Below, in pieces: positions 1 to 8,907 of a stretch of 64,000 bases of DNA. The position numbers were made by a program, and so were the translations under genes. Under the pieces are notes generated by a model that had not been told where the DNA came from, did no database searches, and was given only the letters and a program-made list of their open reading frames with translations. Source of the DNA: a bacterium (GTDB lineage: Bacteria; Eisenbacteria; RBG-16-71-46; CAIMUX01); the NCBI GenBank assembly GCA_030431975.1, contig JAUIHP010000010.1, positions 124,001 through 188,000 of the forward strand. Direction: 5' to 3'. Numbering within the stretch: the first letter of the stretch is position 1; every line of letters begins with the position of its first letter.

Positions 1-1318
1 CCTTGCGCTCGAGAGCGACCGCGTGGCGGTACATCAGGGAAATGTCCTCCGGCGACTCATCAAGGTAGTTCCGGAGAATGGTCTCCGATTTCTCGAAGCT
101 CTCCCGGGCCATGAGGATGCTGGTCGCCAGCATGACGCCGCGTCGATGGCCGGGCGAGCGCCGAAGCAGATCGGACAGCGTCTCGAGACAGGCGTCGTCC
201 CGCCCGAGTTCCGACTGTGAGACCGCCCGAAACCAGCGCCCCTCCAGATCATCGGGAGCCCGAACCAGGATCGAATCGGCCCGGGACAGTGACTCATTCC
301 ACTCGGCCCTGTCGGTGGAGACCCTCCAAAGCCATCGGTAGGGATCCGGATCCTCCGGTCTGACAGCGGCGGCCACCATCAGGTGCCCCTCGGCCTCGTC
401 GAGCCCTCCGGACCGTAGCGAAAGCAATGCGGCCTGCATCCGGACGTTGGCATCGTTGGGATAACTCCCCAAGTAGGCCTCGAGATGAGGTTTGGCTTCT
501 TCCCAGCGATCCGACGTCGACAGAATCCCGATGACCGCACGGCGCGTCGGGACCAGGTCCGTGTGTAGATCCAGGACGGACGTCAACGCCGGAACGGCCT
601 CCAACGGATCCTCGAGGCGGGCCAGGGTTCGAATCAGTTCTTCTTCGGCTCCGGGGTAGTCCGGGTCTTTCTCCAACGCGGTGGCAAGATCGGCCACGGC
701 ATCGAGGTGTCGGCCGACCTGAGATCGCAGAGAAGCCCGCCGGGTGTAGACATGGGCCGTCGCCATGTTCTCGGGAATGGCCGGCTCGACCAGCTCGAGG
801 GCCTCCTCGGGCTTTCCGATTCGCTGCAGCAGGGCCAGTAGATTGAGAAGTGTCCACCGGTCGTCCGGGTCGATGTTGTAGGAGGCGCGAAGTTCGGCGA
901 TGGCATTGCCCGCATCACCCTGCTTCATGCGGCATCGGGCCACCAGGCGCCGCGGCTCCGGGTCGTCCGGCGCTGCGATCGCGACCCGCTGCGCGTGCAC
1001 GAGAGCGCTATCCACGGCTCCCATCTCGTAAAAGGACCAGGCCATGGGCAACTCGATCGTGCGATCGTCAGGAGCCAAGGCCAGGGCCGTCCGGAACTGC
1101 TCGATCGCTTCTCCGTATCGAGCCTTCTCATGCAGGAGTCCGCCACGAATGAAGTGGGTGAAAGCACGCTCCTGCGCTTCCTCGGAGGCCACAGAGACTT
1201 CTGACTCGACCGAGCGTGCCGCTTCCTTCGGTGGAGTGTTCGGAACTCCGGCCTCGGCCGAAGAGTAGGAGACAAGGAAGACGATCAGGACCCAGGATTT
1301 CTGAAGAAACAAACGCAT
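1..1318 (-). CDS. Exported TPR-repeat protein (3' end beyond window)
   Basis: Reading the minus strand from ATG at 1318 gives an open frame with no stop to the window edge (439 codons visible). It begins MRLFLQKSWVLIVFLVSYSS, a hydrophobic signal peptide, then repeated helical pairs typical of tetratricopeptide repeats (for example a block with YGEAIEQFRTALALAPDD, and others with DPDDRW and DPDYPGAEEE). TPR proteins are protein-interaction scaffolds; the signal peptide puts this one in the periplasm or envelope. The gene diverges from the lipoprotein at 1438 across 119 nt. The precise function cannot be told, and the C-terminus is missing. Confidence is high that it is coding because codon use is strongly GC-third-position and the frame is long. 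Confidence 0.85.
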   Translation of the reverse strand, partial: MRLFLQKSWVLIVFLVSYSSAEAGVPNTPPKEAARSVESEVSVASEEAQERAFTHFIRGGLLHEKARYGEAIEQFRTALALAPDDRTIELPMAWSFYEMGAVDSALVHAQRVAIAAPDDPEPRRLVARCRMKQGDAGNAIAELRASYNIDPDDRWTLLNLLALLQRIGKPEEALELVEPAIPENMATAHVYTRRASLRSQVGRHLDAVADLATALEKDPDYPGAEEELIRTLARLEDPLEAVPALTSVLDLHTDLVPTRRAVIGILSTSDRWEEAKPHLEAYLGSYPNDANVRMQAALLSLRSGGLDEAEGHLMVAAAVRPEDPDPYRWLWRVSTDRAEWNESLSRADSILVRAPDDLEGRWFRAVSQSELGRDDACLETLSDLLRRSPGHRRGVMLATSILMARESFEKSETILRNYLDESPEDISLMYRHAVALERK

Positions 1319-1437
1319 CGGGCGAAACCTATCCTATACTGACGGCAGCGGCTACAAATGACAGCTACGCGAAACCAAATGGATCAGAACGGCAAACGGA
1401 TCGGAACGGCTAACCGGCCAGGGAGAATGGAGACAGA

Positions 1438-1944
1438 ATGAATCGCCTCAAGCTCCTGATCGGAGTCGCTCTCGTCACCGCGACGGTGGCTCTCTCCGGG
1501 TGCTACACGAAACTTGGGGTCCAGGATCCCTACGGATTCGACGACGGGTACGGAGACTACTACGACAGTTCCGGAGCCGACTGGACGGAAGTCTATTACG
1601 TCTACGTCCCCTATGTGCCCTGGAGGGCATACGCCGGCCACGACTGGTGGTACCACGACTACCATCGGTACTGGGACGGCCCTCGGCATCACTACGATGA
1701 CTACGACGAGTACGATGAGGTCGGCGGACGCTACGGATGGGATCGGGGCCCCGGCGCACCCAATCCGCCGCGGGTCGGTGTCGGCTCTGTCTCCGGCGGC
1801 GGCAGCGGCGGCGCAACTCCGACTGAGACTGCGCAGCCCCAGTCCAAGAACCCTGCCCGGGAGGGAAAGTCGACTCCCAAGCCCGAAGAAGAAAAGAAGC
1901 CCGACGAGTCCCAGAAAAAGAACCGTCGGGGCTGGCGCCGGTAA
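1438..1944 (+). CDS. Small Tyr/Asp/His-rich lipoprotein
   Basis: This 168-residue protein starts MNRLKLLIGVALVTATVALS followed by Gly-Cys, a type II signal peptide with lipobox L-S-G-C. A GGAGA sequence sits just before the ATG. Residues about 25-85 are crowded with Tyr, Asp, His and Trp (DYYDSSG, WWYHDYHRYWDG, HHYDDYDEYDE), and the C-terminus is a low-complexity Gly/Ser then Lys/Glu/Pro tail ending NRRGWRR. Nothing resembles a catalytic domain. The mature part is likely a membrane-anchored, mostly disordered envelope protein, possibly metal-binding because of the His/Asp density (inference). I do not recognise a family. Confidence 0.8.
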   Translation: MNRLKLLIGVALVTATVALSGCYTKLGVQDPYGFDDGYGDYYDSSGADWTEVYYVYVPYVPWRAYAGHDWWYHDYHRYWDGPRHHYDDYDEYDEVGGRYGWDRGPGAPNPPRVGVGSVSGGGSGGATPTETAQPQSKNPAREGKSTPKPEEEKKPDESQKKNRRGWRR

Positions 1945-1989
1945 CCAAAGTCGAGTCCGCCGGCATCGGACCCGTTGGCGGGTCATTCC

Positions 1990-2020
1990 TTCGCCTCCCA
2001 CGACCAACGTGGGGGGCGAA
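1990..2020. terminator. Strong hairpin between lipoprotein and barrel gene
   Basis: TTCGCCTCCCACG (1990-2002) pairs with CGTGGGGGGCGAA (2008-2020) over 13 positions with one G-T pair and a 5-nt loop. It lies 46 nt after the lipoprotein stop and 109 nt before the next start. There is no clear T-run after it, so it may be a weak terminator, an RNA-stability hairpin or part of the leader of the downstream gene. Confidence 0.45.
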
Positions 2021-2128
2021 TCCATTCTGTCGAACAACTCTCGCCCGTGCGGTGTATCGAAGATGGAGTAAGGTTTCTTCGTGCCCGGACCAGGCACGTT
2101 CCCGGGGCGAAGGCCCAGGAGGATTCGA

Positions 2129-3445
2129 ATGCATATGGAACCGCGCTTTGGCCGGTCCGGATGGACGGCTGCGATCGCGACCTTGTCTTTGGTTCTGCCA
2201 CTCACAGCAACCGCACAGTTTCCACCCGAGCTTCCGATGACCTACGTCCCGACCACAGGCGTCAGGGCTTCGGCGATGGGCGGCGCGTACACCGCAATCG
2301 CAGACGATATCTCTGCGTTGGATCACAACCCGGCCGGTCTCGCCCAGATTCGCCGAAGCGCCTTTTCCATCTCGATGGACCGGCGAAACAAGGATCAGGA
2401 CGCGACCTATCTGGGCCGCGATGAGTCCACGTCCCTGAGTAAGACCTACTTCCACAATGCCGGCTTCGCCTATCCGTTCCCGACCTATCAGGGCAGCCTG
2501 GTTCTCGGGGGTAGCTATCAGCAGTGGACACCGCTCGACAGCGAGTATCTACGTTCCGGCGCCGGCTCCGGCGTCCTCAGCGAACGGGAAGAGATCACGG
2601 AGACCGGGAACATCGGCGCCTGGCAGGTCGGTCTGGCCTGGGACCTCTCCCCTACTTTGTCGCTGGGTGGGAGTGCTGTCTACCTCAGCGGAGACAGTGA
2701 CCGCTTCCGTTCCTTCGAGTACGAGGGCCGGGACAGCGAGGACTTCGAGAGCACGATTACGGAGACCACCTCGGACATCCGCGGCTACACCGGACGCCTT
2801 GGGGTCCTTTACCGCGGGGACCGCGGCGTCCAGGCCGGCTTCGTCGTCCACCTTCCGCAGGACTACACGATCGACGGAGAGATCCTTGACGATGTGATTC
2901 GGTACCAGGAGAACCCGGCGGACACTCTCGACTACATCGACGAATTCACATTCGAAGACAAGCTGACGCTTCCGGCCCGTTTCTCTGTCGGACTCGCCTA
3001 CGAGAACCGGCGGATGACCCTGACCGGCGACGCCACCTTCGCGGATTGGACCGAGATTGACTACGACGGTCCCATTCGATTCACGGATGAGTCCGGCCGC
3101 AGGGACTTCGCCTACCGGTCCACGGTTTCACTCCGGATCGGCGCGGAGTACCGGCTGCCCAACGCGCCGCTTGACCTGCGGGCGGGATTCGCCTCCAACC
3201 CAGTCCCCTACGATGTCATCGGGGTCAACATCTTCGATGGGCTCGCCAATCGGGCCAACTTCGATTCGGAACTGACCTCGTTCTCACTCGGGGCGGGCTA
3301 CGATCTCGACGCCAGCCTCACCGCGGACCTGGCATACGTGCACAGCTCCTTCGAACGCTCGGGACGGGAAGCCGGAATCGAGACGGTCGAAAGCCTGACC
3401 GAGGATCGGTTTCTATTTGGGGTGACGTTCCGTCAGACCCGGTGA
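2129..3445 (+). CDS. Outer-membrane beta-barrel, FadL/PorV (UPF0164)-like
   Basis: The 438-residue protein has a signal peptide ending near LPLTATAQF, then the signature seen in FadL/OmpP1- and PorV-type barrels: a G-R-A-S-A-M-G-G-A-type block (here VRASAMGGAYTAIADD) and ALDHNPAGLAQ. The rest is alternating amphipathic strands ending in a short FGVTFRQTR strand, as expected for an outer-membrane barrel. AGGAGG at 2117-2122 lies 6 nt before the ATG at 2129, so I use this start; an ATG two codons later is also possible and the frame is open further upstream. Family members transport hydrophobic compounds or act as shuttle proteins for type IX secretion; which applies here is unknown. Its last 13 nt overlap the convergent rnc gene. 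Confidence 0.85.
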   Translation: MHMEPRFGRSGWTAAIATLSLVLPLTATAQFPPELPMTYVPTTGVRASAMGGAYTAIADDISALDHNPAGLAQIRRSAFSISMDRRNKDQDATYLGRDESTSLSKTYFHNAGFAYPFPTYQGSLVLGGSYQQWTPLDSEYLRSGAGSGVLSEREEITETGNIGAWQVGLAWDLSPTLSLGGSAVYLSGDSDRFRSFEYEGRDSEDFESTITETTSDIRGYTGRLGVLYRGDRGVQAGFVVHLPQDYTIDGEILDDVIRYQENPADTLDYIDEFTFEDKLTLPARFSVGLAYENRRMTLTGDATFADWTEIDYDGPIRFTDESGRRDFAYRSTVSLRIGAEYRLPNAPLDLRAGFASNPVPYDVIGVNIFDGLANRANFDSELTSFSLGAGYDLDASLTADLAYVHSSFERSGREAGIETVESLTEDRFLFGVTFRQTR

Positions 3446-4545
3446 TCACCGGGCGGAATCCCGGCGCTCGGCGAGGTGGGCGACGGTGACAGGGCTGATG
3501 CCGCCACGTTGGAGCGGCTCTTGGGCGGCTCATGGGACGGCCGGGTGGACGAGGGATCCACAGGCGTCGGCGGGGTTGACGAGGGATCTGCAGCGGCCGG
3601 CGTCGGTGCGTTGGATGGCACTGACGAGGCCGCGGCGTCGTCTTGCGATGCCGACGAAGGCGATGCGGACGCAGGCACCGAGTTTGGAATCGTTGGGACG
3701 GACTCCGGCGGGGATGTCGAATCCGCGCCGGAACTCTCGAACTCGGCGCCGGCGTCCTCTCCGATTTTCTCTCGACTCGCCTCGCGTTTCAGTCGAAGCA
3801 TGGCGTTGCGAGCCGCACTCTGCTGGGCTTCCTTCTTGTTGTAGCCCTGTCCGCGACCGAGCAGCCGGCCACGAACCATCACCTCGACGGTGAACAGCTT
3901 CCGATGATCCGGCCCAACCTCCGTCACGACCCGGTAGCGCGGATGCGTCTTGAACTGGGCTTGAACATGCTCTTGAAGCTGGCTCTTGAAGTTGGCCTTG
4001 GAGAGGTCCTTGAAGATGCGGTCGGCGTGGACGAGCAGACGGTTCTCGACAAAGTCCCGGGCGCCCGGTAGTCCCTGATCGAGATAGATCGCGCCGATCA
4101 CGGCCTCCATGGTGTCGGCTAGGATCGAGCTACGTGCCGTCCCTCCCGACTCGCGCTCCGCGTCCGACAACAGGATGAACTCTCCCAAACGCATCCAGTC
4201 GGCAGAGCTGGCCAGGACCTTTCTCGAAACGAGAAGTCCCTTTCGTTTGGTCAGCGCACCCTCGCGGTCGTCCGGGTACATGCGGTAGAGAAACTCGATG
4301 ACGATGAGCTCGAGAACGGCATCGCCCAGAAACTCCATTCGCTCATTGGAAAGGTTGGGATCGCCGCCGGTGCACCCGAGGAAGGAACGGTGCGTCAGCG
4401 CCTGCGCGAGCAAGTCGCGGTTGTGGAAGGTCACGCCCAGCTCGGACTCGAACGCATAGAGGCGGGATTCGACCTCGGGGGGTCGCTCATCTTCGGTTTG
4501 CGTTCCCGAGAAGAAGGAGCGGATCTTAGTTAACCAACTATCCAT
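3433..4545 (-). CDS. rnc: Ribonuclease III with long disordered C-terminal tail
   Basis: RNase III cleaves double-stranded RNA during rRNA processing. Residues 67-77 carry the signature NERMEFLGDAV with metal ligands Glu71 and Asp75; the second acidic pair is Asp144 and Glu147 in ADTMEAVIGAIYLDQG. A double-stranded RNA-binding domain spans about 185-253, including GRGQGYNKKEAQQSAA. The typical enzyme ends about here (225-250 residues), but this one continues about 110 more residues rich in Ser, Pro, Ala and Thr. The tail is intrinsically disordered by composition. The gene is the last of the rpmF-plsX-fab-acpP-rnc cluster, a widely conserved order. Its 3' end overlaps the convergent barrel gene by 13 nt. 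Confidence 0.97.
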   Translation of the reverse strand: MDSWLTKIRSFFSGTQTEDERPPEVESRLYAFESELGVTFHNRDLLAQALTHRSFLGCTGGDPNLSNERMEFLGDAVLELIVIEFLYRMYPDDREGALTKRKGLLVSRKVLASSADWMRLGEFILLSDAERESGGTARSSILADTMEAVIGAIYLDQGLPGARDFVENRLLVHADRIFKDLSKANFKSQLQEHVQAQFKTHPRYRVVTEVGPDHRKLFTVEVMVRGRLLGRGQGYNKKEAQQSAARNAMLRLKREASREKIGEDAGAEFESSGADSTSPPESVPTIPNSVPASASPSSASQDDAAASSVPSNAPTPAAADPSSTPPTPVDPSSTRPSHEPPKSRSNVAASALSPSPTSPSAGIPPGDHRV

Positions 4546-4582
4546 GTACTCCGCTGCCGGCTCTTCCGCGGTCCGCCCTTCT

Positions 4583-4614
4583 TAAGCGAGCGGTGTCTCG
4601 ACTCCCCTCGCTTA
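4583..4614 (-). other. Hairpin covering the fabF stop codon
   Basis: TAAGCGAG (4583-4590 on plus) pairs with CTCGCTTA (4607-4614), 8 bp with a 16-nt loop; the fabF stop codon is part of the stem. No T-run follows on the minus strand, so this is more likely an RNA processing or partial attenuation site between fabF and rnc than a full terminator. Confidence 0.35.
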
Positions 4615-5850
4615 GTCGATCCGGCGGAAGGCCAGGGTTACGTTGTGCCCTCCGAATCCCAGTGAGTTCGAGAGAGCAGCTCGGATCGGCTGTTTCTGCG
4701 GCTCATTGGGCACGTAGTCCAGATCGCAGTCGGGATCCGGAGTCGTATAGTTCATGGTCGGCGGAATGACGCCATTTCTTACGGCAAAAACGGATGCCAC
4801 CGCCTCGATTGCGCCGGCCGCCCCCAGAAGATGTCCGGTCATCGACTTCGTGGAGCTGACCTTGAGCCGGTCAACCTCCCCGCCGAAAACGCCTTTGATC
4901 GCTTGCGTTTCGAAGCGGTCATTGAGAGGCGTCGACGTCCCGTGGGCGTTGATGTAGTCCACGTCTGCCGCCGACATACCGGATCTTTCCAGAGCAAGCT
5001 TCATCGCACGGGAAGCGCCTTCTCCCTCGGGAGCCGGTGCCGTTAGATGGTGCGCGTCCGCGGTCGCTCCGTAACCCGCCAGCTCGGCCAACGGTTCGGC
5101 TCCGCGAGCCCTGGCGTGCGCCTCGGACTCCAGAACCAGCATACCCGCACCCTCGCCCATGACGAAGCCATCCCGATCCTTGTCGAAGGGCCGACTCGCC
5201 CCTTCCGGGTCGTCGTTTCGCTCGCTCAGGGCCTTCATGGAAGAGAACCCGGCCATGGCCAATGGCGTGACCGGCGCCTCGGTGCCCCCGGCGAAAACCG
5301 CGTCGAGCTGACCGCGCCGGATCATCTCGTAAGCCTCACCAATGGCGTGGGCACCGGACGAACAGGCACTGACCGTCGCGAAGTTCGAACCCCGGGCTCC
5401 CAGCATGATCGAAACCATTCCGGAAGCCATATCCGCGATCATCATGGGAATGAAGAATGGGGAAACCCGGGCGGGCCCCTTCTCCATCAAGGTTCGGTGA
5501 TTGGCTTCCCAGGTCGTGGTTCCACCGATTCCCGAACCGATGATCACACCGATTCGGCGACCATCGTTTTCCGTACAGTCGATACCACTGGCTTCGTGAG
5601 CCTGCCGGGACGCGGCGATGGCGTACTGGATGAAAGGGTCTGCGCGTCGCGCTTCCTTCTTGTCCATGTACTCGCCCGGATCGAAGTCCCGGACTTCGCC
5701 GGCAAAGCTCGTCCCGATTCCGGTCGTATCGAAACGGGTCACGGTGTGAATGCCGGAACGCCCCTCGAGAAGGCCGTTCCAGAATCGGCCCGGGTCGTTC
5801 CCGAGCGGTGTCACCGCACCCATCCCTGTAATGAAAACCCGATCGCTCAT
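4612..5850 (-). CDS. fabF: 3-oxoacyl-ACP synthase II (KAS II)
   Basis: FabF condenses malonyl-ACP with a growing acyl-ACP in type II fatty-acid synthesis. The 412-residue length is standard. The catalytic triad is visible: Cys163 in VSACSSGAHA, His303 in NAHGTSTPLND and His340 in MTGHLLGAAGAIEA. The C-terminal SNSLGFGGHN block is also conserved. It lies 30 nt after acpP in the fab operon, so enzyme and carrier protein are made together. No irregularities seen. Confidence 0.98.
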   Translation of the reverse strand: MSDRVFITGMGAVTPLGNDPGRFWNGLLEGRSGIHTVTRFDTTGIGTSFAGEVRDFDPGEYMDKKEARRADPFIQYAIAASRQAHEASGIDCTENDGRRIGVIIGSGIGGTTTWEANHRTLMEKGPARVSPFFIPMMIADMASGMVSIMLGARGSNFATVSACSSGAHAIGEAYEMIRRGQLDAVFAGGTEAPVTPLAMAGFSSMKALSERNDDPEGASRPFDKDRDGFVMGEGAGMLVLESEAHARARGAEPLAELAGYGATADAHHLTAPAPEGEGASRAMKLALERSGMSAADVDYINAHGTSTPLNDRFETQAIKGVFGGEVDRLKVSSTKSMTGHLLGAAGAIEAVASVFAVRNGVIPPTMNYTTPDPDCDLDYVPNEPQKQPIRAALSNSLGFGGHNVTLAFRRID

Positions 5851-5880
5851 GAGAAGAATCTTCCTTTGGCCAATGCCAAC

Positions 5881-6126
5881 TTACTTGGCGGCTTCGAGGT
5901 GCTTCTTCAGATAGTCCATGGCATCGCCGACCTTGTTCATCTGCTCTGCAGCCTCATCCGGGATCTCGATGTCGAAGGCCTCTTCGAGAGCCATGACGAG
6001 TTCCACGGTATCGAGAGAGTCCGCACCCAGATCGTCAATGAAGGACGCCTCGGGAACGACCTTCTCCGGGGCGACCCCCAACTGGTCGACGATGATGTCC
6101 TTGATCTTCTGTTCGTAGTTGTCCAT
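5881..6126 (-). CDS. acpP: Acyl carrier protein
   Basis: The 81-residue acidic protein carries the 4'-phosphopantetheine attachment site at Ser37 in DDLGADSLD, followed by the usual helix [19 protein letters not shown]. It shuttles acyl chains between the Fab enzymes. I start it at the ATG at 6126 because GGAGG lies 5 nt upstream and MDNYEQKIK matches family N-termini; an in-frame TTG four codons earlier overlaps that ribosome site and is unlikely. It sits between fabG and fabF as in most bacteria. Confidence 0.98.
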   Translation of the reverse strand: MDNYEQKIKDIIVDQLGVAPEKVVPEASFIDDLGADSLDTVELVMALEEAFDIEIPDEAAEQMNKVGDAMDYLKKHLEAAK

Positions 6127-6168
6127 TCCAACCTCCAATTTGATTTGGAATTGCCACTCGCAAGCGAG

Positions 6169-6930
6169 TTAGGCCATCAGCATCCCGCCGTCCACGCGAA
6201 TCACCTGGCCGGTTATGTAGCTCGCTCCTTCGGAAGCAAGGAACGAAACGGCTCCTGCCACATCCTCGGGCTCGCCGAAACGAGCCACAGGAATCTGCGA
6301 CAGGAGGCTTTCCCGAACGGCCTCGGGAAGTTCTCCCGTCATGTCTGTCGTGATGAATCCGGGCGCAACGGCGTTGACGGTGACGTTGCGCTCAGCCAGC
6401 TCACGCGCAAGGGAGAAGGTTAGCCCGATCAGACCAGCCTTGGAAGCAGCATAGTTGGCCTGCCCCTTGTTCCCCATTTGCCCTACGACGGATGAAACAT
6501 TGATGACTCGCCCCCAGCGGGCCTTGAGCATCGCACGGGCAAACGATTTCGCGCAGTGAAAGGCTCCCTTGAGGTTGACGGAAAGCACCGCATCCCATGC
6601 GGCGTCGTCGAGTCGGAGAAAGACGTTGTCGCGAGTCAGGCCCGCGTTGTTCACCAAGATGGATACCGCGCCGACCTCTTCGGTTACGCGGCCCGCCAGT
6701 TCTTTGACCTGCTCAGCGTCCGCGACGTCACATCGAAAATGGTGGCATCTTCGCCCCATCTCCCGGATCTCCATGACCGTCGGCCCCTCTGGATCGCCAC
6801 TGCGGTCGACGAGAATGACGTCCGCACCGTCACGGGCCAACTGCAGACTGACGGCTCGACCGATCCCTCGGCTTCCTCCCGTGACCAGCGCAACCTTACC
6901 TTCGTGGAGTGGGGCTCTCTCGTCGCTCAT
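6169..6930 (-). CDS. fabG: 3-oxoacyl-ACP reductase
   Basis: FabG is the NADPH-dependent short-chain dehydrogenase that reduces the keto group in the fatty-acid elongation cycle. The 253-residue protein has the nucleotide-binding TGGSRGIG near residue 17, NNAG around residue 92, the catalytic Ser in INVSSVVGQ and the Tyr-x-x-x-Lys in NYAASKAGLIG. The start ATG overlaps the fabD stop by 4 nt (ATGA), indicating translational coupling. Confidence 0.97.
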   Translation of the reverse strand: MSDERAPLHEGKVALVTGGSRGIGRAVSLQLARDGADVILVDRSGDPEGPTVMEIREMGRRCHHFRCDVADAEQVKELAGRVTEEVGAVSILVNNAGLTRDNVFLRLDDAAWDAVLSVNLKGAFHCAKSFARAMLKARWGRVINVSSVVGQMGNKGQANYAASKAGLIGLTFSLARELAERNVTVNAVAPGFITTDMTGELPEAVRESLLSQIPVARFGEPEDVAGAVSFLASEGASYITGQVIRVDGGMLMA

Positions 6931-7859
6931 CGCGGTTCCTCCGCTGCGTTCAGGCGTGCTTCGATCTGTTCGAGAGTGCCCACGGCCTCAAAGTCGAGGC
7001 TCTTGTCGACCGCGCGAACCAGACCACAGAGAACCTTACCTGGTCCGACCTCGACGAAACGTGTGACGCCGCTGTCGATCATGTTTCGAATGGTCTCCTC
7101 CCACCGGACCGGGGAGAGAAGTTGCTTCTCCAGGGACGTCCGGATCTCGGAGGGATCCGTGACCGGCCGGGCGGACTCATTGGCAAAGACCGCGGCCCGT
7201 GGCTTCCGGACCTCGGCGGACGCCAGGGCCTCCCGCAGGCCGACCGCAGCGCTTTCCAGAAGAGGTGAGTGAAACGCTCCACTGACCTCGAGCCGAACGA
7301 CACGTTTCGCGCCCGCGTCCTTCAGCGCCTCCATCGCTTCCTCGACGGCGCCGACCTCGCCGGAAATGACGATCTGGGTCGGAGAGTTCAGGTTCGCCGG
7401 CACGACGACTCCCAGGATCCGTTCGAGAACCTCGGAAAGCGGCTCGGCGCCCAGTCCGAGGATGGCCGCCATCGCTCCCGGCTTTTCCTTGCCGGAGTCC
7501 CACATGAGTTCTCCCCGTTTCCGGACGAGACGGAGGGCGTCGGCGAAACTGAGAGCCCCCGCCGCGTAGTAAGCGGAGTACTCACCGAGCGAGTGCCCGG
7601 CCGCACAGTCGTTGCCACCGACGTTCCAGTCCAGGGCGGCGAGAACGGCGGCGCTGTGGACGAAGATAGCGGGCTGGGTGTTACGCGTCTCCCGAAGCTC
7701 GTCTTCAGGCCCCTCAAAACAGAGGTGCGCGAGATCGAATCCCAAAACCTCGTTGGCTTCGTCGAAGACTTTCCGAGCGGCCGCGTGTCCGTCATAGAGG
7801 TCACGCCCCATTCCGACGAACTGTGATCCCTGTCCCGGAAACAAAAAAGCGGTGGTCAA
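6927..7859 (-). CDS. fabD: Malonyl-CoA:ACP transacylase
   Basis: FabD loads malonate from CoA onto ACP. The protein shows FLFPGQGSQ at the N-terminus, the nucleophile Ser90 in GHSLGEYSA and the catalytic His in SGAFHSPLL. I use the TTG at 7859 because AGGAG lies 8 nt upstream and the resulting MTTAFLFPGQ matches the family; an in-frame TTG at 7877 would add six residues and overlap the ribosome site. It ends in a 4-nt overlap with fabG and begins 40 nt after fabH. Confidence 0.96.
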   Translation of the reverse strand: MTTAFLFPGQGSQFVGMGRDLYDGHAAARKVFDEANEVLGFDLAHLCFEGPEDELRETRNTQPAIFVHSAAVLAALDWNVGGNDCAAGHSLGEYSAYYAAGALSFADALRLVRKRGELMWDSGKEKPGAMAAILGLGAEPLSEVLERILGVVVPANLNSPTQIVISGEVGAVEEAMEALKDAGAKRVVRLEVSGAFHSPLLESAAVGLREALASAEVRKPRAAVFANESARPVTDPSEIRTSLEKQLLSPVRWEETIRNMIDSGVTRFVEVGPGKVLCGLVRAVDKSLDFEAVGTLEQIEARLNAAEEPR

Positions 7860-7899
7860 AGAAATGGCTCCTTCCAAGAAAACTCGGGGGACGTTGCGA

Positions 7900-8907
7900 T
7901 CACCAACGAACGAGCATCGCTCCCCAGGTCAGGCCCCCACCGAAGACGACGAAGAGCACGAGATCTCCGGGTTTGAGCCGGCCCGAGCGTACCGCTTCGT
8001 CCATCGCGATGGGCACGGATGCTGCCGAGGTGTTTCCGTACTTGTCGATGTTGACGAAGACGCGATCCGACTCGATTTCGAGACGTTTGGCGGTGGCATC
8101 GATGATTCGGATGTTGGCCTGATGTGGGATGAGGATGTCGACATCGTTGGCCCCGATTCCCGCCTTGTCCAGAACCCGAAGGCAGGTTTCGGCCATTCCC
8201 CGGACGCCGTGCTTGAAGACTTCGTTGCCCTTGACGCGCAGGTAGTGGAGCCGCTCCTCCATCACTTCGGCGGTGATCGGAAGTCGCGAACCGCCGGCCG
8301 GCAACTCGATGAGTGAACCGTACCGTCCGTCCGAGCCCAGATCACTGTCGACAATGTAGTGATCGTCGTCGCCGACACCGAGCACAGCCGCGCCGCAACC
8401 GTCGCCGAAGAGGACGCACGTGTTGCGGTCGGTGAAGTCGGTGAACTTGGAAAGGATCTCCACGCCGATAACCAGAACCTTGTCGGCGGATCCGTTCCCA
8501 ATGAACCCTCGGGCCACTTCACAGCCGTAGAGGAATCCGGAGCAGGCAGCCGAGACGTCCATACAAAACGCGTTGGTCGCTCCGAGCTTGGCTTGAACGA
8601 GACAGGCGGTACTGGGAAAGAGATGGTCGCCGGTCACGGTACCGACGATGATGGCATCAAGTTCTTCCGGCCGGACACCGGCCGTTTCCAGCGCATGGCG
8701 GGCTGCCACCTCAGCCACATCGGAGGCCGCCTCTCCGTCGGCGACGAAACGGCGCTCTTTGATTCCGGTCCGCGTGGTGATCCACTCGTCCGAGGTTTCG
8801 ACCATCTTCTCGAGGTCCTGGTTCGTCACCACCCGCTCGGGAAGGTGTGACCCTGTCCCGAGAAAACGAACCTCTCTAACCGGTCGCTTCTTCCCTGAAC
8901 TGCTCAC
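7900..8907 (-). CDS. fabH: 3-oxoacyl-ACP synthase III
   Basis: FabH starts fatty-acid synthesis by condensing acetyl-CoA (or a branched primer) with malonyl-ACP. The product is 335 residues, with Cys122 in MDVSAACSGF, the catalytic His in IPHQANIRII and Asn in DKYGNTSAAS. I set the start at the GTG at 8907: GAGGA lies about 8 nt upstream and family similarity begins at REVRFLGTGSHLPERVV. This start lies inside the 3' end of plsX (32-nt overlap). A much longer frame upstream (to 9051) has no family similarity. Confidence 0.95.
   Translation of the reverse strand: MSSSGKKRPVREVRFLGTGSHLPERVVTNQDLEKMVETSDEWITTRTGIKERRFVADGEAASDVAEVAARHALETAGVRPEELDAIIVGTVTGDHLFPSTACLVQAKLGATNAFCMDVSAACSGFLYGCEVARGFIGNGSADKVLVIGVEILSKFTDFTDRNTCVLFGDGCGAAVLGVGDDDHYIVDSDLGSDGRYGSLIELPAGGSRLPITAEVMEERLHYLRVKGNEVFKHGVRGMAETCLRVLDKAGIGANDVDILIPHQANIRIIDATAKRLEIESDRVFVNIDKYGNTSAASVPIAMDEAVRSGRLKPGDLVLFVVFGGGLTWGAMLVRW

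Noticed and set aside
5047-6423. 458-codon plus-strand frame across fabF, acpP and fabG
   Set aside because: It lies antisense to three well-identified genes and crosses their gaps; no family similarity.
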